From Mediterraneibacter catenae (GTDB lineage Bacteria; Bacillota; Clostridia; Lachnospirales; Lachnospiraceae): 64,000 nt of DNA. Each line of letters starts with the position of its first letter. The first letter of the stretch is position 1. A program made the position numbers and the translations under genes. The notes under the pieces were generated by a model. The model searched no databases, had not been told where the DNA came from, and saw only the letters and a program-made list of their open reading frames with translations. Of this stretch, positions 55,331 to 62,860 are shown one piece after another. The stretch covers positions 124,001 to 188,000 of the forward strand of contig NZ_VMSO01000001.1 of NCBI RefSeq assembly GCF_008691045.1, read 5' to 3'.

Positions 55331-55683
55331 GGATTTATCAGAGTAAGCCGTGTTGAAGATAAGGTTCGAAAACGGACGGAATGAGGCGCGAAAGTACTTC
55401 TTCGAGGCAGGCGGTATGTGCTTTAGGCTCCGCTCCATAATCTGAGAAAAACTAAAGAGTCCGTGAACTGATTAAATGCAAAGCCGCAAAATGGATAACT
55501 CGCCTTTGGCTCAGACAATCCATTTTGCGGCTTAACATCAGTCCCCGGACTCCCAACTTTTTCTGGCAGATTATTCCGAAGTCGCCTTCCGCACATACCG
55601 CCAGCCTCTTTTTGAGCCCTTCTGCGCCTCATCGCCATCCGTTTTCTACTTTATCTCCACCGCCAGTCACTCCGATAAATGCG
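55331..55683. repeat. Giant fold-back 1 (about 350 nt)
   Basis: Two arms of about 170 nt pair in nested blocks: ATTTATC (55333-55339) with GATAAAT (55674-55680); GAAAACGGA (55368-55376) with 55638-55646; ATGAGGCGC (55381-55389) with 55624-55632; GGCGGTATGTGC (55410-55421) with 55591-55602; ATAATCTG (55437-55444) with 55567-55574; GAGTCCG...ACTGAT (55457-55472) with 55537-55552; and a perfect 16-bp apex stem (55481-55496 with 55518-55533). Confidence 0.88.
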
Positions 55684-55694
55684 GGAGATATAAA

Positions 55695-55788
55695 ATGGGA
55701 AGAGACCGGAACTTCACCGGTCGACTTTCCTTTTCCTCCAAATGGTTGGGATGAGAATGTAGCCGGGAAAGTTCCGGTCTCTCCCCTT
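55695..55788. repeat. Fold-back 2 (about 95 nt)
   Basis: AGAGACCGGAACTT (55701-55714) is the exact complement of 55769-55782; GGG/CCC flank it. The apex may pair further through TCCAA/TTGGG. Confidence 0.82.
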
Positions 55789-55792
55789 TGAT

Positions 55793-56098
55793 GAGGATTT
55801 GTTGATAGATACTGTTGCGGACCGCGGATGGATATACTGCCGACCGGATGAGACAGCGGAAAAAGAAGATACTGCATAAGCTGTGCATCGACATGGAGCG
55901 TTCCGAATACACCTCGTTCTCCATGTTAGCGGCGTTAAAATACGAGTTCCAATGGACGAGTATTTTAATGCCGCGTTACATGGATTCGAGGGGATGAGGT
56001 AAGCGGGTCGGCACAGCGCTGCAGTATCTTCTTTTCCGCGTCCGCCATCCGATCAGCATATTTTCACTACAGCGGCGGCATCTGTTCAATAAATCCGG
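55793..56098. repeat. Giant fold-back 3 (about 305 nt)
   Basis: Nested blocks: GGATTT (55795-55800) with AAATCC (56091-56096); TTGA with TCAA; GGATG (55846-55850) with CATCC (56046-56050); AAGAAGATACTGCA (55863-55876) with 56020-56033, extended by GCGG/CCGC; GCTGTGC (55880-55886) with 56011-56017; ACCTC with GAGGT; CCATG with CATGG; and GCGGCGTTAAAATAC (55929-55943) with 55960-55974 at the apex. Confidence 0.88.
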
Positions 56099-56160
56099 AT
56101 TTCTTCACAATAGTACTTTTAAATTTTTTGTTTTTCTGCTAATATAGTGATGCAGATCAT

Positions 56161-56226
56161 AAGAGCGGGCCCTTGAGTCCTGTATTGCCGCAACGGGGCG
56201 GCGTACCGGAACCATCCCGCTTTTTT
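56161..56226 (+). terminator. Long hairpin with T-run in the dapL leader (possible attenuator)
   Basis: AAGAGCGGG (56161-56169) pairs with CCCGCTTTT (56216-56224), inner GAGTCC...GTA and GCCGC pair with GCGGC, TAC and GGAACC, followed by TTTTTT (56221-56226). It ends 30 bases before the dapL start, so if the promoter lies upstream it must be passed for dapL expression. Alternatively it only ends transcripts from upstream. Confidence 0.65.
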
Positions 56227-56255
56227 CTGATGTAAAAATGGAAAGGAAGATCAAG

Positions 56256-57458
56256 ATGCCAAAATTAAATGAGAATTATCTGAACGTACAGGACAGCTAT
56301 CTCTTTGCCGAGATTGCTCGAAGGGTGAAAGCATATGAGGAGAATCACCCGGATAAAGCAGGCAGTATCATCCGCCTGGGAATCGGAGATGTAACCCGTC
56401 CGCTTACTAAGAGTGCGGTTGAAGGACTTCATAAAGCCGTGGATGAGCAGACGGTTTCCGAGACATTCAAGGGATACGGACCGGAGCAGGGGTATGAGTT
56501 TGCACGGAAGGCTGTTGCGGATTATTATGCGAGAAACGGCGTGAGCGTTGACGCGGACGATGTGTTCATCTCGGATGGTGCGAAGAGCGACACGGGAAAT
56601 ATTACGGAGCTGTTTGCACAGGATAATGTGATCCTCGTGCCGGACCCGGTATACCCGGTTTACGTGGATACGAACACGATGGATGGCAAGAAGATCATTT
56701 ATATGAACGGCACAGAGGAAAATGATTTTCTTCCGATGCCGGATAACAATGTGAAAGCGGATATCATTTATCTGTGTTCCCCGAATAATCCGACCGGTGC
56801 CTGCTACAATAAGGAACAGTTAAAGGCATGGGTAGACTACGCTCTGGCAAATGAGGCAGTGATCCTCTTTGACTCGGCTTATGAGGCGTTTGTATCTGAG
56901 CCTGAACTTCCGCGCAGCATTTATGCGGTAGAGGGGGCGAAGAAGTGTGCCATCGAGTTCTGCTCACTGTCTAAGACGGCAGGATTTACAGGAACACGTT
57001 TCTCCTACACAGTCGTACCGAAAGAGCTGGTATTTGCCACCTCGGATGGAAAGGAACTGAGCCTGCATGACATGTGGAACAGAAGACAGTCCACGAAGTT
57101 CAACGGAACTCCGTACATTATTCAGTATGCGGCTGCACAGGTATTCACAGAGCAGGGAATGAGCGAGTGTATGGAAAATATTTCCTATTATATGGAGAAT
57201 GCCCGCGTGATAGCGGAGACTCTGAGGAAGAAAAATATTCCGTTCACAGGCGGAGTGAACTCTCCTTATATCTGGTTCAAGTGCCCGAACGGGATGGAGT
57301 CATGGGAGCTTTTTGATCATCTGCTTGAGAATATCCAGGTAGTCGGAACACCGGGCGCGGGTTTCGGCGTGAATGGAAAAAATTATTTCCGTCTGACTTC
57401 ATTCGGAACTCATGAGAAGACTAAAGAAGCGATGGAGAGATTCGACAAACTGTTTTAA
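56256..57458 (+). CDS. dapL: LL-diaminopimelate aminotransferase
   Basis: 400 residues, class I/II aminotransferase. The NENYLNVQDSYLFAEIARRV start, IRLGIGDVTRPLT, GYGPEQGYEFARKAV and the PLP lysine K240 in SLSKTAGFTGTRFSYT are all DapL-like. It converts tetrahydrodipicolinate and glutamate to LL-diaminopimelate in one step on the way to lysine and peptidoglycan. ATG 56256 has GGAAAGGAAG six bases upstream and gives the family start; ATG 56238 lies upstream of that site and is rejected. Confidence 0.95.
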   Translation: MPKLNENYLNVQDSYLFAEIARRVKAYEENHPDKAGSIIRLGIGDVTRPLTKSAVEGLHKAVDEQTVSETFKGYGPEQGYEFARKAVADYYARNGVSVDADDVFISDGAKSDTGNITELFAQDNVILVPDPVYPVYVDTNTMDGKKIIYMNGTEENDFLPMPDNNVKADIIYLCSPNNPTGACYNKEQLKAWVDYALANEAVILFDSAYEAFVSEPELPRSIYAVEGAKKCAIEFCSLSKTAGFTGTRFSYTVVPKELVFATSDGKELSLHDMWNRRQSTKFNGTPYIIQYAAAQVFTEQGMSECMENISYYMENARVIAETLRKKNIPFTGGVNSPYIWFKCPNGMESWELFDHLLENIQVVGTPGAGFGVNGKNYFRLTSFGTHEKTKEAMERFDKLF

Positions 57459-57501
57459 CTAAATTTCAATTTGTAAAACGTAAATAACTTATAGAAAAGA
57501 G

Positions 57502-57573
57502 ATATGGCGGATGTCCGCAGCATATGGGAAAGGTGTGACTGTATGCAGAGCGGATATCCGCCATATATTTTTC
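57502..57573 (+). terminator. Terminator of dapL
   Basis: ATATGGCGGATGTCCGC (57502-57518) pairs with GCGGATATCCGCCATAT (57550-57566), a 17-bp stem with one G-U pair; the loop adds GCATA/TATGC. ATTTTTC follows. Confidence 0.88.
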
Positions 57574-57610
57574 TTGAGAAAATCTTTAGAATTTATTTCA
57601 TATAACTTAA

Positions 57611-57654
57611 GTAATATTATATTGACAGGTAATATTATACGAAATATAATATAG
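57611..57654 (+). promoter_or_regulatory. PadR operon promoter with direct repeats
   Basis: TTGACA (57622-57627), 17-nt spacer, TATAAT (57645-57650). GTAATATTATA occurs at 57611-57621 and 57629-57639, 18 bp apart on both sides of the -35, and a mirrored ATAATAT overlaps the -10. A dimeric repressor such as the PadR protein encoded downstream could bind here. Confidence 0.8.
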
Positions 57655-57684
57655 AAAACGGTACAACATAGAAAGGGTGATTGC

Positions 57685-58008
57685 ATGGTATTCAATACAG
57701 GTGCAGCGCTTCTGGACGCGATCGTGCTTGCCGTTGTTTCACACGAGGATGAAGGAACATACGGCTACAAGATCACACAGGATGTACGCAGAGTCATAGA
57801 CGTGTCAGAATCGACACTGTATCCGGTCCTGCGGCGCCTGCAGAAAGATGAGTGTCTGGAAGTGTATGACAGGCAGTTTGACGGGAGAAACAGAAGATAT
57901 TACAAAGTGACATCCAGAGGGATGGCCCAGCTTGGTCTGTACAAGTCAGAATGGAAAACTTATATACAGAAAATCAATGAGATATTTGAGGGAGGTGTGA
58001 CTGCATGA
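57685..58008 (+). CDS. PadR-family transcriptional regulator
   Basis: 107 residues: a winged helix-turn-helix with YGYKITQDVRRVIDVSESTLYPVLRRLQKDECL and RRYYKVTSRG, the PadR pattern, plus a short C-terminal helix. It overlaps the next gene by ATGA, so it is part of an operon with membrane proteins. In related loci such regulators repress their own operon and respond to envelope stress or antimicrobials; the signal here is not known. Confidence 0.93.
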   Translation: MVFNTGAALLDAIVLAVVSHEDEGTYGYKITQDVRRVIDVSESTLYPVLRRLQKDECLEVYDRQFDGRNRRYYKVTSRGMAQLGLYKSEWKTYIQKINEIFEGGVTA

Positions 58009-58742
58009 ACCGTATGGAATTTATGGCTGAGCTTGAAAGACTGCTCGCTGATATGCCGGAAGATGAACGGCAGGCGGCGGTTCAGTATTATGCAGATTAT
58101 TTCGCGGACGCCGGCGAAGAAAACGAGCAGGATGTGATCCGGGAGCTTGGAAGCCCGGAGAAAGTAGCCGAGTCGATCAAGGCGGATTATTACGGAACAG
58201 AATTTAATGAAGCCAATTACGAACATAAGGATTATATGGAGAAATACGGACAGCGATCTTCCGGCGGGACAGACAGCTCCCGGGCGGATTCCGCGGCGGG
58301 CACCGGACAGAGTGGAACAGGAAGTAAAAACAGCGCAGGAGAAAATGTAGCAGGTGACGCGGAAAAAAGAAAACCGTGGACCAGCAATACACTTAAGATC
58401 ATACTTGTTATTGTGATCGCAGTCATGTTATGGCCGGCATCCCTGGGAATCGCACTTGCAGTTCTTGGTATTGCGGCGGCATTGATCTTCTTTTTCGCAG
58501 GGCTTGTGATCGCGGCAGCGGCGGTTATGATCGCGGGCGGTGTTACTGTCATAGTGGGAATAGTTGCTGCGTTTGCGGTTCCGCCGGTTGCACTCGTGAC
58601 AGCTGGGATCGGACTTGTCCTGTTTGTGATCGGCCTGATTGCGACAGTCGGAACAGTGAAGCTCTGTATCATAGTATATCCGGCGATGCTCAGAGGATTT
58701 GTCAATCTGTGCAGAAGACCGTTTTACGGAAAGGCGGTGTAA
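58005..58742 (+). CDS. DUF1700-type (HAAS) membrane protein
   Basis: 245 residues. The N-terminal helical HAAS domain (about 1-60, MNRMEFMAELERLLADMPED..., with AVQYYADYFADAGEEN) is followed by a Ser/Gly-rich linker and four hydrophobic segments from about 127 rich in Ala, Val and Ile. DUF1700 genes usually sit behind PadR genes; their role is thought to be in envelope regulation. It overlaps the PadR gene by 4 nt. Confidence 0.85.
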   Translation: MNRMEFMAELERLLADMPEDERQAAVQYYADYFADAGEENEQDVIRELGSPEKVAESIKADYYGTEFNEANYEHKDYMEKYGQRSSGGTDSSRADSAAGTGQSGTGSKNSAGENVAGDAEKRKPWTSNTLKIILVIVIAVMLWPASLGIALAVLGIAAALIFFFAGLVIAAAAVMIAGGVTVIVGIVAAFAVPPVALVTAGIGLVLFVIGLIATVGTVKLCIIVYPAMLRGFVNLCRRPFYGKAV

Positions 58743-58745
58743 AGG

Positions 58746-59585
58746 ATGAAAAAAGGGTGGAAAGTGTTCTGGATTGTATGTGCAGTACTGGCAGCAACAG
58801 GTCTTTTTATGACAGCGGCGGGGGCGGCGCTTGGCGGACTTTCAATGCTGAGCAATAGAGATGAATTAGAAAAGCTGTCGGAGATTACGTCAGACGGAGA
58901 AAATCTTAGCAGCGGATATAAAGCAGGAGAACCGGACGGCGATATGATTACGGCTTATGAGGAGGTTGATGAAATAGCATTGGATCTGTCTGAACTTGTC
59001 GTAAGTGTCGTTCCGTCTGACAGCAGTGCGATCGTAGTAGATACATCCCGGCTCCGGGAAGACGTGCGGGAAACAGTTGTTATCTCACAGGACGGTTCAG
59101 AACTGAAGATTGAGACTGACGGACATCACAGATTTCAGTGGTATACGGATGATCCGGGCATGCTGTATATAAGCATCCCTGAAGGCGAGAATTACAGCTC
59201 TTTCTCCGCTGAGATCGGAGCCGGTCTTTTGGAAATGACTGGAATCTCGGCAGGCGAACTCAGCCTTGAGGCTGGAGCCGGTCAGATCATTGCAGAAGGA
59301 TTTTATGCGGATGTACTTGAGGCAGAATGCGGGGCCGGTCAGATTAGCCTTCAGGGTGAAGTGGTGCAGCATGCAGATATTAACTGCGATATCGGGGAAG
59401 TGCTTTTTACACTGCCGGGCGACGCAGAGGCGTATGACTACGGACTGTCATGTTCGGCAGGAGAACTTGTCGTTGGTGATGAGGTGTACAGCGGTCTGAG
59501 GAATAAAATGAAGATAGATAACAACAGCGGATGTATGGTTGAAGCAGAATGCCGGGTAGGCAGAATAGAGATCATGTTTGAGTGA
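58746..59585 (+). CDS. DUF4097-type putative surface protein
   Basis: 279 residues. An N-terminal membrane helix (about 5-30) is followed by a beta-rich repeat region with the DUF4097 pattern of short strands (LELEAGAGQI-like: GAGLLEMTGISAGELSLEAGAGQI, ECGAGQISLQGEV), which forms a beta-helix. It is anchored with the bulk outside. The start is three bases after the DUF1700 stop. Function unknown; this family often accompanies PadR/DUF1700/PspC. Confidence 0.82.
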   Translation: MKKGWKVFWIVCAVLAATGLFMTAAGAALGGLSMLSNRDELEKLSEITSDGENLSSGYKAGEPDGDMITAYEEVDEIALDLSELVVSVVPSDSSAIVVDTSRLREDVRETVVISQDGSELKIETDGHHRFQWYTDDPGMLYISIPEGENYSSFSAEIGAGLLEMTGISAGELSLEAGAGQIIAEGFYADVLEAECGAGQISLQGEVVQHADINCDIGEVLFTLPGDAEAYDYGLSCSAGELVVGDEVYSGLRNKMKIDNNSGCMVEAECRVGRIEIMFE

Positions 59586-59617
59586 GGTATATCATTTAAG
59601 AAAGAGAGGAACAGATT

Positions 59618-59812
59618 ATGACGGAAAAAAGATTATATCGTTCGAGGAACAATAAGATGCTCTGTGGGGTATGCGGGGGAATCGCCGAATATTTTAATAT
59701 TGATCCGACACTGATCAGACTGCTGGCGGTGGTATTCGGATTATCCGGGGGAAGCGGGATATTGGCATACATTATCGCGGCGATCATTATACCGGATAAC
59801 CCGGAAGCATAA
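59618..59812 (+). CDS. PspC-domain protein
   Basis: 64 residues: RSRNNKMLCGVCGGIAEYFNIDPTLIRLL then one membrane helix, exactly a PspC domain. It is a small membrane protein linked to phage-shock/envelope stress responses. It is the last clear gene of the PadR operon. Confidence 0.93.
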   Translation: MTEKRLYRSRNNKMLCGVCGGIAEYFNIDPTLIRLLAVVFGLSGGSGILAYIIAAIIIPDNPEA

Positions 59813-59826
59813 AAGGAGTGAACGTA

Positions 59827-59862
59827 ATGTACCGGACGCTTAAGAAACGTCCGGTTTCTTAG
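59827..59862 (+). CDS. Possible 11-residue peptide gene overlapping a terminator
   Basis: ATG at 59827 follows a strong AAAGGAG (59812-59818) at about the right distance and encodes MYRTLKKRPVS before TAG. The hairpin ACCGGACG/CGTCCGGT lies within it. It could be a real small basic peptide or a chance frame over a terminator. Confidence 0.25.
   Translation: MYRTLKKRPVS
59831..59859 (+). terminator. Terminator of the PadR-PspC operon
   Basis: ACCGGACG (59831-59838) pairs with CGTCCGGT (59848-59855), followed by TTCTT. Confidence 0.7.
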
Positions 59863-59920
59863 TTTGAATATTCTGACTTAATTAGGGCAATACTTCGAGA
59901 AAACGGAAAGAAGGGGTATT

Positions 59921-60124
59921 GTGTCAAAGAAAAAAACAAAAAAAATCGACCTGAACAATCTGGAACCTGAAGAAAAGATAAAATATGAAGTGGCGGAAGA
60001 ACTGGGACTTCTGGACAGAGTGCTTTCAGAAGGATGGAAATCTCTTACATCAAAAGAGACCGGACGGATCGGAGGTATCGTGACAAAAAAGAAAAGGGAA
60101 AAAATAATAAAACAGGGCAGGTAA
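59921..60124 (+). CDS. Alpha/beta-type small acid-soluble spore protein-like
   Basis: 67 residues, Lys-rich. KYEVAEELGLLDRVLSEGWKSLTSKETGRIGGIVTKKKRE shows the SASP pattern (acidic-then-G(L/V), LT-x-(K/R)-E-(T/A)-G-x-(I/V)-GG). These proteins coat DNA in spores. The C-terminal part is more basic and shorter than in classical SspA. GTG start at 59921 with AAGGGG upstream. It suggests a spore-forming host, but no other spore gene is in the window. Confidence 0.75.
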   Translation: MSKKKTKKIDLNNLEPEEKIKYEVAEELGLLDRVLSEGWKSLTSKETGRIGGIVTKKKREKIIKQGR

Positions 60125-60127
60125 AAC

Positions 60128-60156
60128 TTTACAAAAAACGTCAGATTTGATAAAAT
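60128..60156 (+). promoter_or_regulatory. Promoter before the WecG-like gene
   Basis: TTTACA (60128-60133), 17-nt spacer, TAAAAT (60151-60156). Confidence 0.65.
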
Positions 60157-60189
60157 TGTACGGCTGGGGAGACTATAGGTGATGTAGTT

Positions 60190-60864
60190 ATGGAAGAAAA
60201 GATAAAAGTTCTGGGAGTTGAGATGAACTGTCTGACAGCTAAGGAAACGATGGTGCTGGCTATGCAGTTTATGGAAAATGACCCGGTTGATACAATAGAA
60301 ATGATGACCATGGATTCCTTGATGAACAATCAGGATGATGAAGCATGGATATCGCAGGCAGGGGATTTTAAACTGGTTCTCCCCGGGGAGTCTGAGATCC
60401 TTGAGGCGGCTGAAGTCCGCGACAGGGTAAAACTGAAAGAAACAGAAAACAGGACCTTTCTGAAAATGTTTATGAAATACCTTCAGAAAAATCAGAAAAG
60501 GGTTTATCTGCTGGCAGATACAGAAGAGGCGATCTCTAAGGCTGAAGGTGCGATCAGGCGGTATAACAGGGGGATACGGCTGACCGGGCATGCCTGTCTG
60601 AATCGTGATGACAATCGGGAAGAAGAGGTAGTAAATGACATTAACGGAACAGAGACAGATTGTGTTTTGTCAGTATTAACGCCGCCCTATCAGGAGAGTT
60701 TCATAAGCAGAAACCGGACATTGATCAACGCTAAGCTTTGGTTTGGGTGCGGCCCGATGCTTTCGCGGAGCTACGATGACCGCAAGGTGTTACAGCAGAT
60801 CAGGCATTTCTTCAGAAAAACGATGTTCCGCAGGCAGGTAGAAAAACAGCAGAAAGAAAAATAA
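60190..60864 (+). CDS. WecG/TagA/CpsF-like glycosyltransferase, active site altered
   Basis: 224 residues with the size and layout of GT26 enzymes (N-terminal VLGVEMNCLTAKETM, central RVYLLADTEEAISKAEGAIRRYNRGIRLTGHA, late LWFGCGPM and a basic amphipathic tail from about 205). In working enzymes the PDG motif carries the catalytic Asp; here the corresponding site (residues 65-67) reads Pro-Gly-Glu. The conserved Asn/Thr in the first loop is also changed. It may be a catalytically dead or changed-function paralogue. TagA-type enzymes add N-acetylmannosamine in linkage-unit synthesis. Confidence 0.68.
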   Translation: MEEKIKVLGVEMNCLTAKETMVLAMQFMENDPVDTIEMMTMDSLMNNQDDEAWISQAGDFKLVLPGESEILEAAEVRDRVKLKETENRTFLKMFMKYLQKNQKRVYLLADTEEAISKAEGAIRRYNRGIRLTGHACLNRDDNREEEVVNDINGTETDCVLSVLTPPYQESFISRNRTLINAKLWFGCGPMLSRSYDDRKVLQQIRHFFRKTMFRRQVEKQQKEK

Positions 60865-60887
60865 TATGAATTTTTTGTAAAACATTT

Positions 60888-60929
60888 GAGGAAATGCATA
60901 AAAAAAGTGGATTTCCTCTTTATTTTTTT
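60888..60929 (+). terminator. Terminator after the WecG-like gene
   Basis: GAGGAAAT (60888-60895) pairs with ATTTCCTC (60911-60918), then TTTATTTTTTT. A TATAAT at 60945-60950 beyond it may start the next gene but has no good -35. Confidence 0.8.
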
Positions 60930-61035
60930 GATGTTTTGCATTAATATAATACGTGAATATGTAAATTTGAATATTTTTTTTGCTTAAAATTTGTGAAAAG
61001 TGTACATGGTTTTCTGGAGGAGTGGAGGAAGAGGT

Positions 61036-62127
61036 ATGATTTCTAATCAGATACTGCAAAATACGATCGATGGATTAAAAGGGATTGCGAGGGTGGACTT
61101 CTGCGTTCTGGATACAGAAGGAAAGGAACTGGCAGCCACATTTGACAATGGGCAGGACCGCGGCGAGGCGGTGCTTTCATTCGTGGAATCCCCTGCAGAC
61201 AGCCAGGTAATCCAGGGATGTCAGTTTTTTAAGATATTTGATGAGCAGCGGTTAGAATATGTGCTCCTTGCCGACGGCGACAGTGAGGATGTGTATATGC
61301 TTGGCAAGATAGCGGCATTCCAGATCCAGAGCCTCCTGGTAGCATATAAAGAGCGGTTTGACAAGGATAATTTCATAAAAAATCTTTTGCTCGATAACCT
61401 GCTGCTGGTGGATATTTATAACCGCGCGAAAAAATTACATATTGACACAGAAGTAAAACGTGTTATCTTTATTATTGAGACATCGCATGAAAGGGATAAT
61501 GCTGCGCTTGAAAATGTAAGGAGTCTGCTCGGCGGTAAGTCGAAGGATTTTATCACTGCGGTTGATGAGAAAAATATCATTGTGGTGAAAGAGCTTACTG
61601 ACAAGGACGGCAACAAAGAACTTGAGAAGATGGCAAAAGAAATGCTGGATACGCTCCGCAACGAGGGAGGGGAGGAGCAGATCCGCATCGCATACGGTAC
61701 AATTGTCAATGATATCAAGGAGGTTTCCAAATCGTACAAAGAAGCGAAGCTTGCTCTTGACGTCGGGAAAATCTTTTTCGATGAGAAAGATATCGTAGCA
61801 TTTACGACTCTGGGTATTGGCCGTCTGATCTATCAGCTTCCGATTCCGTTGTGCAAGATGTTTATCAAAGAGATTTTCGAGGGGAAATCTCCGGACGATT
61901 TTGATGAGGAGACATTGACGACGATCAACAAATTCTTTGAGAACAGCCTCAATGTGTCAGAAACGTCCAGGCAGCTTTATATTCACAGAAATACTCTTGT
62001 TTACAGGCTGGATAAGCTCCAGAAGAGCACCGGTCTGGATCTTCGCGTTTTCGAGGATGCAATCACATTCAAGATCGCGCTGATGGTCGTAAAATACATG
62101 AATTATATGGAGTCTTTGGAGTTTTAA
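61036..62127 (+). CDS. PucR/CdaR-type transcriptional regulator
   Basis: 363 residues. N-terminal sensor-like domain (about 1-130), a central GGDEF-related region (about 135-260), and the C-terminal PucR helix-turn-helix (FFENSLNVSETSRQLYIHRNTLVYRLDKL, then GLDLRVFEDAITFKIAL). Such proteins regulate purine, sugar-diacid or amino-acid genes; here the target is unknown. ATG 61036 follows GGAGGAAGAGG; an in-frame GTG at 61000 is rejected. Confidence 0.88.
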   Translation: MISNQILQNTIDGLKGIARVDFCVLDTEGKELAATFDNGQDRGEAVLSFVESPADSQVIQGCQFFKIFDEQRLEYVLLADGDSEDVYMLGKIAAFQIQSLLVAYKERFDKDNFIKNLLLDNLLLVDIYNRAKKLHIDTEVKRVIFIIETSHERDNAALENVRSLLGGKSKDFITAVDEKNIIVVKELTDKDGNKELEKMAKEMLDTLRNEGGEEQIRIAYGTIVNDIKEVSKSYKEAKLALDVGKIFFDEKDIVAFTTLGIGRLIYQLPIPLCKMFIKEIFEGKSPDDFDEETLTTINKFFENSLNVSETSRQLYIHRNTLVYRLDKLQKSTGLDLRVFEDAITFKIALMVVKYMNYMESLEF

Positions 62128-62173
62128 ATCCATATAATATACGAGCAGGGGTATGAATAATTAGGAGGAACAT

Positions 62174-62860
62174 ATGATTGAATTAAGAAAGGTGACAAAG
62201 GAGTATTCCAAAGGTAATGCCGCTCTGAACGGAATATCCGTAAAGATCGAACGTGGTGAGTTTGTCTTTATCGTGGGTGACAGCGGATCCGGTAAGTCTA
62301 CCCTGATCAAACTGATCATGAAAGAGCTGAATCCGACCGAGGGAACCATCATCGTGAACGGGCAGAACCTGAACAGGATGAAACACCGTAATATTGCAAA
62401 GTACAGAAGAGGAATTGGCGTTGTCTTTCAGGATTTCCGTCTGCTGAAAGACAGAAACATCTATGAGAATATCGCTTTTGCGCTGCGTGTGACCGAGACG
62501 CCAACCAGAATCATCAAGAAAAAGGTCCCGGCGGCACTTTCTCTGGTGGGACTGGCGCAGAAATATAAATCATTTCCAAAAGAGCTCTCAGGCGGCGAGC
62601 AGCAGCGGGTTGCGATTGCAAGAGCTCTTGTGAATGAGCCGGCTATACTGCTGGCAGACGAACCTACCGGAAACCTGGATCCGACGAACTCATGGGAAAT
62701 CATGAGTATTCTGAAGGAAGCAAATGAGCGTGGAACGACAGTGCTTGTTGTTACGCACAACCAGGAAATTGTAAACGAGATGAACGAACGAGTGATCACG
62801 ATGAAACAGGGCGTGATTGTCAGTGATGAACAAAAAGGTGGGTATATAAATGAGGATTAG
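62174..62860 (+). CDS. ftsE: Cell-division ATP-binding protein FtsE
   Basis: 228 residues, one ABC ATPase domain: Walker A GDSGSGKSTL, FQDFRLLKDRNIYENIAFAL, signature LSGGEQQR, Walker B ILLADEPTGNLDP. With FtsX it forms a membrane complex that activates peptidoglycan hydrolases at division. TTAGGAGG stands before the ATG. It overlaps ftsX by 11 nt. Confidence 0.96.
   Translation: MIELRKVTKEYSKGNAALNGISVKIERGEFVFIVGDSGSGKSTLIKLIMKELNPTEGTIIVNGQNLNRMKHRNIAKYRRGIGVVFQDFRLLKDRNIYENIAFALRVTETPTRIIKKKVPAALSLVGLAQKYKSFPKELSGGEQQRVAIARALVNEPAILLADEPTGNLDPTNSWEIMSILKEANERGTTVLVVTHNQEIVNEMNERVITMKQGVIVSDEQKGGYINED

Larger units (their letters stand above)
55326..56255. other. 930-base region without genes, composed of fold-back elements and a leader hairpin
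   Basis: No credible gene: open frames here have no ribosome sites and run through both arms of hairpins. The stretch consists of three consecutive fold-backs (55331-55683, 55695-55788, 55793-56098), an AT-rich part with possible promoter elements (about 56100-56150, TAATAT near 56140), and the hairpin with T-run before dapL (56161-56226). Confidence 0.8.

Noticed and set aside
55525-55877. Small open frames (88 codons on +, 82 on -) in the fold-back region
   Set aside because: They cross both arms of hairpins on both strands, have no ribosome site and encode Pro/Ser-rich low-complexity sequence.
56100-56255. Lysine riboswitch before dapL
   Set aside because: The leader is too short and lacks the multi-helix L-box layout. 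Only a single long hairpin with T-run is seen.
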